Shown: positions 1 through 8,124 of the stretch, piece by piece
How positions within the stretch are numbered: the first letter of the stretch is position 1
Layout: each line of letters starts with the position of its first letter
Source: Candidatus Omnitrophota bacterium
GTDB taxonomy: Bacteria > Omnitrophota > Gorgyraeia > Gygaellales > Profunditerraquicolaceae
Assembly (NCBI GenBank): GCA_020061545.1
Contig: JAGUYA010000174.1
Span: forward strand, 1 to 9,341
DNA length: 9,341 nucleotides
Direction: 5' to 3'
The notes under the pieces: generated by a model
Databases searched by the model: none
What the model was told of the DNA's origin: nothing
Seen by the model: the letters and a program-made list of their open reading frames with translations, nothing else
Position numbers and translations under genes: made by a program

Positions 1-1
1 T

Positions 2-1363
2 AACGACGATATTGTTAATAAGAAAACTGTAGAATGGAAAACAGGCTCGGGACAAAAAAATACTAAAGGCAAACCATGCCGGATGGGTCAGATGTATGCC
101 AAGATTTATCCCATTGGGGATGCTTACCGGTGTTGTGCAAATAAGGCTGAAAAAATAGGTAATTTAATCGACGGTACCTTTAAACTGTTGGAGGAACCTT
201 TACCTTGTGAAAGTGAACATTGTTTTTGTTGGAGGTGTATGATAGAAGGCGAAGAAGATAATTGGTCGCAACATTGGGTTATCCCGAGGGATTCTCGCAA
301 GTCCGTAGATAAATTAGAAAGTCGGTACTTAGAAAACAAAAAACTTAATCAACTGGAGATACAACAGAAGAAAATCAAACTCGACTCCAAATTAAGAAGG
401 CTCATGGTTATTTTGACAGGCAGGTGTAATATAAACTGCATAATGTGTGAGAGAAAATCCAGTAATTTTACTTTACCTGAGAAAACTATTGAGCAGATTG
501 TTGAGTTCTTTCCATATTTAGATTTAATTATGTGGCAAGGCGGAGAAGTATTTATGGTTGACTATTTCAAAGAGTTTTTTCAAGAAGCCTCTCGATATCC
601 CCAGTTAACCCAGGAGATAAATACTAACGGCTTGCTTATTACGGAAGAGTGGGCTGAGACTATAGCCAGAACAAATACAAGACTAATTTTTTCTATTGAT
701 AGCACAGATAAAAATACCTACGAATATATAAGAAGAGGAGCAAAATTTGAGACTTTAATCCGAAATGCCAATCTAATTAAAGAAGCAAAACAAAGGCACA
801 ACAAAATTGATACCATGGATATCATCAACATTGTGGTGATGCGCTCTAATTATCAGCACCTGGATAGTTTTATCGATTTTGCATTACAATATGGTTTTGG
901 GGGGCTTAACTTTATGTATATGAACGGAAATATCTGTCCGGAAGAAAATATATTCAGTCCGGCTGATAGGCAAGCTCAAGATTATCTTAGGCGCTGCATA
1001 TCTCAGATTATAAAAAGGGCTAACACCTTGGGCATAAATGTAAGCTGTGACTTTGCGTCGTCGTTGTTTAACGGCGGACCTTCAACTTTAAAGGAATCCA
1101 TATCCAGTCAGAGAGATGGACTATTTTGTCTATTACCCTGGAGATCCTTATTTATTGATGGCACGCAGGAAGGGAATGTCTATCCAGAGTGTCTCTGTCG
1201 TGTTCCGGTGGGCAATGTATTTAAGGAACCCTTGGGAGACATCTGGAACAGTGAAAATATGCAACTATATCGTAAAAAGATTATAAATTGCGATTTAGAA
1301 AACTGGTGTAATTCTAATTGTATTAATGGGATAGTAAACAAAGAGTTTATACAGGGCTTATAA
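2..1363 (+). CDS. Radical SAM protein with SPASM-type modules, 5' end outside window (possible tandem two-module enzyme)
   Basis: The frame has no stop from base 2, so the gene enters from the left; 453 residues are visible. The ATG at 83 is probably internal: it lacks a clear ribosome binding site, and a cysteine two residues before it belongs to the conserved pattern CRMGQMY...GDAYRCC. Numbering from that Met, residues 1-52 form a cysteine-rich SPASM-like tail (Cys17, 18, 42, 47, 49, 52). Residues 74-107 are a charged, probably helical linker. A radical SAM core follows, with CX3CX2C at Cys115/119/122 for the SAM-binding 4Fe-4S cluster, GGE at 153-155 and SIDS at 204-207. The C-terminal module (Cys349, 370, 372, then CX5CX3C at 403/409/413) should bind auxiliary Fe-S. 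SPASM enzymes modify peptides, sugars or other small molecules; the substrate here is unknown. It ends 6 bases before the next gene. Confidence is high for radical SAM, moderate for tandem modules. Confidence 0.9.
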   Translation, partial: NDDIVNKKTVEWKTGSGQKNTKGKPCRMGQMYAKIYPIGDAYRCCANKAEKIGNLIDGTFKLLEEPLPCESEHCFCWRCMIEGEEDNWSQHWVIPRDSRKSVDKLESRYLENKKLNQLEIQQKKIKLDSKLRRLMVILTGRCNINCIMCERKSSNFTLPEKTIEQIVEFFPYLDLIMWQGGEVFMVDYFKEFFQEASRYPQLTQEINTNGLLITEEWAETIARTNTRLIFSIDSTDKNTYEYIRRGAKFETLIRNANLIKEAKQRHNKIDTMDIINIVVMRSNYQHLDSFIDFALQYGFGGLNFMYMNGNICPEENIFSPADRQAQDYLRRCISQIIKRANTLGINVSCDFASSLFNGGPSTLKESISSQRDGLFCLLPWRSLFIDGTQEGNVYPECLCRVPVGNVFKEPLGDIWNSENMQLYRKKIINCDLENWCNSNCINGIVNKEFIQGL

Positions 1364-1369
1364 TTTAAG

Positions 1370-2746
1370 ATGAGGATTGCTTTAGTTTTACCGCCTTTTT
1401 TTTACAAAAGGTGCCCTTTAATTGGATTAGCTTATCTTTCGGCGCATTTAAAAGATAAGGGTTTCGAGGTATCCATTTTTGATTTAAATACTGAAATGGA
1501 AGTGCCCGAGGAAGGAAAAGAGAGGGCGTGGGCAGATAAATTGTTTGTAGATAAATTTTTTAATGAACACCATGATCTGTTTGAATCTCTGGCAGAAAAG
1601 ATATTGCAGAGCCAAGCGGATATTATCGGATTTTCGGTGTGGACCATTACTAAACATGTTAGTCTGACCCTGGCAAAGATAATCAAACACAAAGATAAAA
1701 GCAGGTTAATAATCTTCGGTGGTCCTGAATGTAGTTTTTACGGAGACAGTTTTATTAAAAACGAGGCAGTAGATATAGTAATCCGGGGAGAAGGCGAGGA
1801 GGCTATTTTAGAAATAGCCCAGAGATATGAAAAGAATAGAAAAATCAATTTTTGCCCGGGTGCTTTATTAAAAATAAATGGCGAAGTGATTGATTGTAGG
1901 GATAGAAGTGAAATAGAGAATTTAGATTCTCTTCCCTTTCCCGATTTCTCTGGATTTTTGCTTGAAAGATATTATTTATTCCATACACTTCCAATAATGT
2001 TTAACAGGGGGTGTTTAAGACGTTGCGTCTTCTGCAATACAATGGTGACTTGGAGAAAATGCCGATTTAGAAGCGCAGAAAACATCTATAAAGAAATGGT
2101 GTATCAAATTAAAAATTATCCTTATCTTCGAAAATTTGAGGTTGATGATACAGCGCTAAACCTTAATCTTAAAGAATTATTAAAACTATGCGATTTAATA
2201 ATCAGGAATGGCTTAAAAATAGATTGGGGAGGTTCAGCAATTATACATCTAGGAATGGATTTTGCACTATTGAAGAAAATGTCGCAAGCAGGATGTAGCT
2301 CTTTAGGTTATGGTTTGGAAAGTGGCTCACAGAAGGTGATCGGTAGTATGAGAAAAGGCTTTAAGATAGAAGATGCCCAGAGGATAATTCGTGATACACA
2401 TAATGCTGGGATAAAGGTTATATTAAATATAATAATTGGTTTTCCGAATGAGACTGAATACGATTTTCAGCAGACTATGGACTTTATTAAAAAGAATAGA
2501 GAATATATTTTTTTTGTTGCCTTTCCCAGTGAATGTTGGATTGGAAACACGTCATATTTACACACGCACCCTGAAGAATTTGGTGTGGATTTAAAAGAAG
2601 GCGGAGATCTCTGGGAAACCAAAACCGGATTAAATAATCACGCAGAAAGGCAGAAGAGAATAAAGATTTTTAATGATTTCGTTTATTCTCTGGGGATTCC
2701 GCTTCATAGTGCTACTAAGCAAGAAACAATTCATTCAGGGGCTTAA
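1370..2746 (+). CDS. B12-binding-type radical SAM protein, paralogue 1 of 3
   Basis: This 458-residue protein has the two-domain layout of cobalamin-dependent (class B type) radical SAM enzymes, which often methylate unactivated carbons or rearrange rings. Residues 1 to about 150 look like a Rossmann-type B12-binding domain: an N-terminal beta strand, PLIGLAYLSAHL at 16-27, FGGPEC at 116-121 and RGEGEE at 139-144. No DxHxxG motif is visible, as in many radical SAM B12 proteins, so cobalamin binding is inferred. The radical SAM core has CX3CX2C at Cys215/219/222; Leu replaces the Pro that follows the first Cys in the neighbours. ESGSQK at 317-322 and IIGFP at 355-359 are typical core landmarks. 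The C-terminus carries HPEEF (400-404) and a W415...R430 motif shared only with the next two genes. Start: ATG 6 bases after the previous stop, with a weak AGGG upstream. The substrate is unknown. Confidence 0.92.
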   Translation: MRIALVLPPFFYKRCPLIGLAYLSAHLKDKGFEVSIFDLNTEMEVPEEGKERAWADKLFVDKFFNEHHDLFESLAEKILQSQADIIGFSVWTITKHVSLTLAKIIKHKDKSRLIIFGGPECSFYGDSFIKNEAVDIVIRGEGEEAILEIAQRYEKNRKINFCPGALLKINGEVIDCRDRSEIENLDSLPFPDFSGFLLERYYLFHTLPIMFNRGCLRRCVFCNTMVTWRKCRFRSAENIYKEMVYQIKNYPYLRKFEVDDTALNLNLKELLKLCDLIIRNGLKIDWGGSAIIHLGMDFALLKKMSQAGCSSLGYGLESGSQKVIGSMRKGFKIEDAQRIIRDTHNAGIKVILNIIIGFPNETEYDFQQTMDFIKKNREYIFFVAFPSECWIGNTSYLHTHPEEFGVDLKEGGDLWETKTGLNNHAERQKRIKIFNDFVYSLGIPLHSATKQETIHSGA

Positions 2747-2773
2747 AAAAGCTATAAAGAGGTTGAGTAAGTA

Positions 2774-4195
2774 ATGAGAATTTCTTTAGTCCGGTGTCCA
2801 TGTATTAATTTACCATATCCTCCTCCAATAGGGCTTGCTTATATCAGTTCTTTTTTAAAAGCTGCCGGACACAAGATATTTATTTTCGACCTGAATGTTG
2901 AACTTTTTCATCGTGTGGGGACTGAAGAGAGAGAAAAGTGGTCTATTCCTGACGTCAGTATCCTTGGCGATTTATCAGAGAACATAGCCTCTAAATACAA
3001 TGAATTATTTAAGCACTATGTGCAGGAGATATTGAAAACCGATGCAAGAGTTATTGGTTTTTCTGTCTGGGATAGTAATGTATTCCTTAGTCTAAAATTA
3101 GCAAGGGAAATTAAAGACATAGATAGAGAGAGAATAGTTGTTTTTGGTGGGCCTGAATGTTTTCCGCGTTGGTCAGGCAGAACCTTTATTGAATCAGATG
3201 TAGTGGATGCGGTAGTTTATGGGGAGGCAGAAGAGACATTAAAGGAGATAGTAGATTCGTTACAGAAGTCAGACAAAATCGAGCCCTGTGCTGGAAGTAT
3301 TGTAAAAAAAGATGGTCAGATAATTGATTGCGGTATGAGGCTGCCATTGAAAGATTTAGATACTCTACCGTTTCCTGATTTTGATGGTTTTGCCGTAGAT
3401 AAATATTTGACCAGGATGCTTCCTATCCTTTTTAATCGGGGCTGTCCTAAAAAATGTACATACTGCTCTACTCCCAGCACAATACCTGTATATCGTTGGC
3501 GCACCGCACATTTTATATACGAAGAGATGAAATACCAATTGCAAAAATATCCTGACAAAGCCGGTTTTGACTCCTTCTCCCCTGCTTTAAATTCCAACCT
3601 TAAAGAAATATCAAAGTTATGTGATTTGATTATTCAAGATAAATTAGAATTTTGCTGGTCTGGTTTTGCTTTTGTTGATTCAAGGCTTGATTTTGATTTA
3701 TTAAAAAAAATGAAAAAGGCAGGCTGTTCGGGTTTAAACATCGGAATAGAGAGTGGTTCTCAGAGAGTCGTCGACAAAATGAAAAAAGGTTTTCGAATCG
3801 ATGAGGCTGAGCGGCTACTGCGAGACGCTCACCACGCAGGCATAGAAACCGTTGTGAATTTTATGATTGGCTTTCCCGGTGAGGCAGAAGAGGATTTTCA
3901 GGAGACTTTAAATTTTATTTCTCGAAACCGAGATTTTTTCTCCTATATAGGAAGTATGGCTACTTGCTGGATTGAGCCATATATTTATATCTTTGACCAT
4001 CCTGAAGAATTTGATATCGTTATTAATTCCAATGCCCATGATTGGTATTCTCTGGATGGTAAAAATAATTATGAGATTAGACAGGAAAGAAAAAAATTAT
4101 TTGAAAATTTTATTTCCTCTTTGACAAAGAAAGTTAACTTCCCCAAAGCTAATTTAGATAATGATAACTTAAATTTGTTTAGATTGGGTTTGTAA
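2774..4195 (+). CDS. B12-binding-type radical SAM protein, paralogue 2 of 3
   Basis: This 473-residue protein is collinear with the genes on both sides. The N-terminal B12-binding-type domain shows PPPIGLAYISSFL at 16-28, FGGPEC at 124-129 and a YGEAEE segment near 149-154. An IIDCGMR stretch (183-189) and LPFPDF (198-203) lead into the radical SAM core, whose cluster cysteines are Cys224/228/231 (CX3CX2C). IESGSQ at 325-330 and MIGFPGE at 364-370 are standard core landmarks. The tail has HPEEF (409-413) and W424-x-S-x2-G-x-N431-x4-R436-x2-R439. The start at 2774 is supported by an AAGAGG-like ribosome binding site 11 bases upstream. Its stop lies one base before the next ATG, so the two are likely translationally coupled. 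The reaction is unknown; a methylation or carbon-skeleton step on a substrate shared with the other two paralogues is a reasonable inference. Confidence 0.92.
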   Translation: MRISLVRCPCINLPYPPPIGLAYISSFLKAAGHKIFIFDLNVELFHRVGTEEREKWSIPDVSILGDLSENIASKYNELFKHYVQEILKTDARVIGFSVWDSNVFLSLKLAREIKDIDRERIVVFGGPECFPRWSGRTFIESDVVDAVVYGEAEETLKEIVDSLQKSDKIEPCAGSIVKKDGQIIDCGMRLPLKDLDTLPFPDFDGFAVDKYLTRMLPILFNRGCPKKCTYCSTPSTIPVYRWRTAHFIYEEMKYQLQKYPDKAGFDSFSPALNSNLKEISKLCDLIIQDKLEFCWSGFAFVDSRLDFDLLKKMKKAGCSGLNIGIESGSQRVVDKMKKGFRIDEAERLLRDAHHAGIETVVNFMIGFPGEAEEDFQETLNFISRNRDFFSYIGSMATCWIEPYIYIFDHPEEFDIVINSNAHDWYSLDGKNNYEIRQERKKLFENFISSLTKKVNFPKANLDNDNLNLFRLGL

Positions 4196-4196
4196 T

Positions 4197-5678
4197 ATGA
4201 AAATCAATTTAGTCCTCTGTCCAAGCTGGGGTATTGAAACACCGCACCTAGGAATAGCTTTACTTGTGGCGGGTTTAAGAAGGCAGGGTTTTGAAATCGA
4301 GGTATACGATTTAAATATCCGGGTTCATAATAAATATAAAGAAAAGGGCTTATGGAAATCAGAGGAGGATGTGCATTGGGAAGATGAGAAATGTATCTTA
4401 GAATTTATTAAAGAAAATAATACATTTTTAAATTCATTTGTGGAGGAAATTTTATCTGAAGATGCCCCCGTCATAGGTTTTTCTATATACAATACCACGA
4501 AAAAATTATCTTTAGAGTTAGCCAAAAGGATTAAAAGAAAAGATAGAGATAAGATTGTTATCTTTGGTGGACAACAGTGTTTTCCTAAGGAATCTGCAGA
4601 ATGGTTAATTAAAGATGAAGCAGTAGATGCAATAGTTATAGGAGAGGGCGATGAGATTTTACCTGAGTTAATGGGAAAGATAGAGAAATTGAAGCGAATA
4701 GATTTTTGCCCCGGTATAATGTATAAAGAAAATGGAAAAATAATTGATTGTGGAATGCGACCCCCTATATCAAATCTGGATTGCCTTCCCTTTCCAGATT
4801 TCAGCGATTTTTCGCTGCGATCGTATGGTAATCCACATCAACTCCCTATACTTTCTAGTCGAGGATGCCCTTATCAGTGTGTCTTTTGCAGCACCAAATT
4901 ATTCTGGATAAAATACAGGTCTATGACTGGTGAAAGGATTTTTCAGGAAGTAGAATATCAACTGAAGAAATACAGGGATACCCATTTCTTTACATTTAAT
5001 GACCATGTAATTAATGCCAATATGCATAGCCTCTCTCGTTTTTGCGATTTAGTTCTGGAAGTAAAGTCAAAAACAGAACACCATAATTCTAATTGGAAGA
5101 AACTAAGCTGGCGAGGGGCAGTGGTTATTCGGCCAGAACTAACCTATGAATTTTTAAAGAAGATGAAAGACAGTGGTTGTATTGAACTAGAGTATGGAAT
5201 TGAAAGTGGTTCACAGAAGATATTGGACAAGATGAATAAAAGATTTGATATCGAGGTGGCTGAGAGGGTTATTAGAGATACCCATAAAGTAGGCATTAGC
5301 GTTAGGGCTAATTTTATGTTTGGTTTCCCTGGTGAAACCGAAGAAGATTTCCAGAAGACCTTAGATTTTCTAAAAAGAAATAGCGAGGTATTTACTCAGG
5401 TGCATCCCAGCGAGACCTTCTGTCATATTGACCCCTACACTTATTTATTTAATCATCCCGAAGAATTTGCAGTTACCAATTGGAACCATTCACTTTTCTG
5501 GGAATCAGACGATGGACAAAATACTTATCCTGAGAGATTAAAAAGACATCAAATTTTTTGTGAACTGGCCGAATCTTTAAATATACCTTTGAGCCCTGGC
5601 GGTCATAAGATAACACTCCATAAAGAATATTTTTTAGAAGAATATCGTAGATACAGAATATCCGGAGCCCTTAAATAA
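4197..5678 (+). CDS. B12-binding-type radical SAM protein, paralogue 3 of 3
   Basis: At 493 residues this is the longest of the three. The B12-binding-type domain includes PHLGIALLVAGL at 16-27, FGGQQC at 123-128 (QQ replaces the PE of its sisters) and IGEGDE near 148-153. IIDCGMR (182-188) and LPFPDF (197-202) precede the radical SAM core, with Cys224/228/231 in CX3CX2C. Relative to its sisters it has about ten extra residues near 289-301, rich in Lys, His and Asn, before the KLSWRG strand. Core landmarks IESGSQK (335-341) and GFPGE (376-380) are present. The tail has HPEEF (420-424), the W435...R450 motif, and a basic extension of about 30 residues beyond the sisters' common end. The start lies one base after the previous stop with no strong ribosome binding site, which fits translational coupling. 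The substrate is unknown. Confidence 0.92.
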   Translation: MKINLVLCPSWGIETPHLGIALLVAGLRRQGFEIEVYDLNIRVHNKYKEKGLWKSEEDVHWEDEKCILEFIKENNTFLNSFVEEILSEDAPVIGFSIYNTTKKLSLELAKRIKRKDRDKIVIFGGQQCFPKESAEWLIKDEAVDAIVIGEGDEILPELMGKIEKLKRIDFCPGIMYKENGKIIDCGMRPPISNLDCLPFPDFSDFSLRSYGNPHQLPILSSRGCPYQCVFCSTKLFWIKYRSMTGERIFQEVEYQLKKYRDTHFFTFNDHVINANMHSLSRFCDLVLEVKSKTEHHNSNWKKLSWRGAVVIRPELTYEFLKKMKDSGCIELEYGIESGSQKILDKMNKRFDIEVAERVIRDTHKVGISVRANFMFGFPGETEEDFQKTLDFLKRNSEVFTQVHPSETFCHIDPYTYLFNHPEEFAVTNWNHSLFWESDDGQNTYPERLKRHQIFCELAESLNIPLSPGGHKITLHKEYFLEEYRRYRISGALK

Positions 5679-5686
5679 GAAGTTCC

Positions 5687-7102
5687 ATGATAAAAATAAT
5701 ATTACTGAATCCTCCAATGAGGCAAGAAGAGATTTATTCAGATTATGCTATGATGGCACCTATTCTTGCGCCTCTTGGGATATGCTATATTGCAGCAGTT
5801 CTTGAGAAAAATAACTATAATGTAAGAATAATAGATAGTATTGCAGAAAAAATTAACAAAAACGAGATACTTAGGCGAATTGAAAACTATCAGCCGGACA
5901 TAGTTGGGATGACTTCAACCACGGCTTCATTTTTTAGCGCTATTGAGCTTGCGGGAGCTATAAAGTCACTAAATAATAATATGCTCATTGTCATCGGCGG
6001 CCCTCATGTTAGCTCTCTTCCAAGAGAGAGCCTATCCGATTCTGAATTCTTTGACATCGGAGTATTTGGAGAAGGGGAATATACATTTTTGGAAATAGTA
6101 GAGAATTATAAAAGTGGGCATTTGGAAGATAATTTAGAAAGAATAAAAGGAATAAGTTATAGAAAAAATGGCAAGGTTTTTGTGAATGAATCTAGGGAGC
6201 CAATAGAAAACTTAGACGAACTTCCTTATCCTGCAAGGCATCTCCTGCCGAACATAAACCTTTATAGCACTAATTTATACGTTGCAGAAAGGAAGCCTCT
6301 TATCCATATGATTCCAAGCAGAGGTTGTCCTTTCCACTGCATTTTCTGTGACCAAAATGTGCATGGCAGGGAATGGAGAAGATTTTCGCCTGAATATATT
6401 ATCCGCGAAATTGAATTTGTGGTTAAAAATTATGGTGTAAAGACAATACAATTCCAGGATGACCTTTTCACATTTTATCCTGAAAAGATTATTAAATTTT
6501 GTAATTTACTTAAAGAAAAAAAAATTGATTTAACTTGGAATATCAGCTCTAGGGTGGATACATTAAATGAAGAATTGTTTAAAATAATGAAGGATGCAGG
6601 GTGCAGAATAATATATTTTGGTATTGAGAGTGGCGATGAAAACATATTAAAAATAATAAAAAAGGGCCACACAATACAACAGGTAAAGGTTGCAGTTAAT
6701 GCTGCAAAAAGGGTTGGTTTAGTTGTACATGGCTCATTCATAATTGGCAACCCAGAAGAAACGGAGCAGACTATAGAGAAAACAATAAAATTTGCTCTTA
6801 TGCTTCCACTTGACGCTGCAACATTTTCTGTAATGACTCCTTATCCGGGCACAGAGCTAACCAATAATTATTTTAAATATGGCATAATAAAATCATTTGA
6901 CTGGTTTAAATATAAAGGACATCCCGATGAAGCAATATTTATTCCTTTTGGTTTAGAAAGTAAATATCTTCTTAAAAAACAAAAATATGCTTATAGAAAG
7001 TTTTATTTCAGGTGGAAAATGGTTTTCAATATTCTAAAGCGGGTAAAAAGTCTTGAAATATTAAAATTATATCTAAATGCCTTAAGGATATTTCTTAAAT
7101 AG
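5687..7102 (+). CDS. B12-binding-type radical SAM protein, BchE/HpnJ-like layout
   Basis: This 471-residue protein has the same two-domain plan as the three genes before it but belongs to a different subgroup. The B12-binding-type domain shows LNPP at 7-10, APLGICYIAAVLE at 28-40, IIDSIAE at 48-54, IGGPHVS at 103-109 and GEGEYT at 128-133. LDELPYPAR (176-184) leads to the radical SAM core with SRGCPFHCIFC, cluster Cys214/218/221. QFQDDLF (255-261), IESGDE (313-318) and IIGNPEET (352-359) are typical of this large family, which includes hopanoid and bacteriochlorophyll enzymes. It lacks the three extra cysteines, HPEEF and the C-terminal W...R motif of its upstream neighbours. The last 35 residues are basic and aromatic and could form an amphipathic helix that touches the membrane. 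A lipid or polyprenoid substrate is possible but unproven. It starts 8 bases after the previous stop, without a strong ribosome binding site. Confidence 0.92.
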   Translation: MIKIILLNPPMRQEEIYSDYAMMAPILAPLGICYIAAVLEKNNYNVRIIDSIAEKINKNEILRRIENYQPDIVGMTSTTASFFSAIELAGAIKSLNNNMLIVIGGPHVSSLPRESLSDSEFFDIGVFGEGEYTFLEIVENYKSGHLEDNLERIKGISYRKNGKVFVNESREPIENLDELPYPARHLLPNINLYSTNLYVAERKPLIHMIPSRGCPFHCIFCDQNVHGREWRRFSPEYIIREIEFVVKNYGVKTIQFQDDLFTFYPEKIIKFCNLLKEKKIDLTWNISSRVDTLNEELFKIMKDAGCRIIYFGIESGDENILKIIKKGHTIQQVKVAVNAAKRVGLVVHGSFIIGNPEETEQTIEKTIKFALMLPLDAATFSVMTPYPGTELTNNYFKYGIIKSFDWFKYKGHPDEAIFIPFGLESKYLLKKQKYAYRKFYFRWKMVFNILKRVKSLEILKLYLNALRIFLK

Positions 7103-7107
7103 ATAGT

Positions 7108-8124
7108 ATGTTTAAAAAAGCATTATTACCGCTTATCTTAATTACTATATCGGTATTTCTTTCACTGTTGTTTGCTGAATTCTTGATTAGATTAATACCG
7201 ACTTTGGAAGTAAGATATGATTTCAAAAAATATTATGAACCAGACAATAAACCCGGCCCGCCAGGTCCTTATAGACCATCCTCTATTATTGAATTGGGAT
7301 ATGAAATAATACCCAATGCCGCTTGGTTTATCAATAGATATGGCATGATAGGAAAAGCACATAATCTACAAAAAGATAAAAGTTGTTTTAGAATAATAGT
7401 AATCGGTGATTCTATCACCGAAAGGCACTGGTATGTCGAGAAGCTTGAAGAACTGCTGAATGCAAATCAAAATTTAGAGTATAGATTTGAACTCTGGAAT
7501 GCAGGCGTAGGGGGATACAACATCGATCAGTATTATTATTACTTAAAATATAGACTTTTAAAATATCAACCGGATATGGTTATAATAGGATTAGGCATGA
7601 ACGATTTTGATACCTCTATGGTCGTATGTTATAAAGATACAGAGAAAGGTCTGGTTAAATATAGATTTCCTTTGTGTGGTTATGGGTCAATAAAACCCAA
7701 CCCTTTTCTTTTTAAGCATTCTTATCTATATCGGTTGCTGTTGGTTAAGATAGGTGAAATAGGAAATTTTAGAAAGAAGGGCAATAAAAATAAAGAAGAA
7801 GGTAAGTATTACCTTATGAGAATTAAAGATATATGTGAAAAACACAAGATACCGCTTCTTTGTCTGGTTTTCACATACCTAAAGCCTTTCAATGAATGTA
7901 ACTCTGGTGAAAAACAAAATGCTAGAATTATACTCTATACCCTTGATGAATTGAAAATCGACTATATAGACCTTGCACCATTTTTTCCCGAAGACAAAAG
8001 ATATAGTTTAAGGGTGGAAGAGAATAAAGAAGATTATGTCCATCCCAACGAAGAGGGGCATCGGATAATAGCAGAGGCTATGTATAGCTATATTTGTAAT
8101 AATTATTTTAAAGTTTCAAGATAA
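7108..8124 (+). CDS. Membrane-anchored SGNH/GDSL-type hydrolase 1
   Basis: This 338-residue protein starts with a hydrophobic helix (about residues 6-30) after a short basic end, which fits a signal anchor with the catalytic domain outside the cytoplasmic membrane. All four signature blocks of the SGNH fold are visible: GDSIT at 100-104 with nucleophile Ser102, NAGVGG at 131-136 with the block II Gly, GMND at 163-166 with Asn165, and DYVH at 309-312 giving the Asp309/His312 pair. Members of this superfamily remove or transfer acyl groups, often acetyl esters on glycans; the substrate here is not evident. Residues 220-235 form a Lys-rich loop. The gene follows the radical SAM gene by 5 bases and overlaps the next SGNH gene by one base, so it is clearly in the same transcription unit. 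The family call is strong; a role in modifying an envelope glycan is inference. Confidence 0.9.
   Translation: MFKKALLPLILITISVFLSLLFAEFLIRLIPTLEVRYDFKKYYEPDNKPGPPGPYRPSSIIELGYEIIPNAAWFINRYGMIGKAHNLQKDKSCFRIIVIGDSITERHWYVEKLEELLNANQNLEYRFELWNAGVGGYNIDQYYYYLKYRLLKYQPDMVIIGLGMNDFDTSMVVCYKDTEKGLVKYRFPLCGYGSIKPNPFLFKHSYLYRLLLVKIGEIGNFRKKGNKNKEEGKYYLMRIKDICEKHKIPLLCLVFTYLKPFNECNSGEKQNARIILYTLDELKIDYIDLAPFFPEDKRYSLRVEENKEDYVHPNEEGHRIIAEAMYSYICNNYFKVSR
7403..7421 (+). repeat. Perfect short inverted repeat inside the first SGNH gene
   Basis: TCGGTGAT (7403-7410) and ATCACCGA (7414-7421) are exact reverse complements separated by three bases. They overlie the codons of the GDSITE catalytic motif. No T-run follows, so it is not a terminator; it is probably a by-product of the coding constraint. 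Confidence 0.5.

Noticed and set aside
83..1363. A complete gene starting at ATG 83
   Set aside because: The frame continues to base 2 without a stop, and conserved cysteine-rich motif residues lie before this ATG.
2747..2773. A small precursor peptide or regulatory RNA between the first two paralogues
   Set aside because: Only 27 bases are available, and they are accounted for by a ribosome binding site; other gaps among the first seven genes are shorter still.
124..4525. Several reverse-strand open stretches of 60-93 codons (124-339, 1432-1692, 3316-3597, 4325-4525)
   Set aside because: All lie inside strongly supported + strand genes with clear protein motifs, have no ribosome binding sites of note, and their translations show no recognisable domain.
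4802..4817. Hairpin CAGCGA / TCGCTG around TTTT in the third paralogue
   Set aside because: Short, inside coding sequence, and not present at the equivalent position of the sister genes.
6013..6028. CTCTCTT / AAGAGAG inverted repeat in the fourth B12-type gene
   Set aside because: The arms are separated by only two bases and consist of a simple CT/GA run; it looks like chance in coding sequence.
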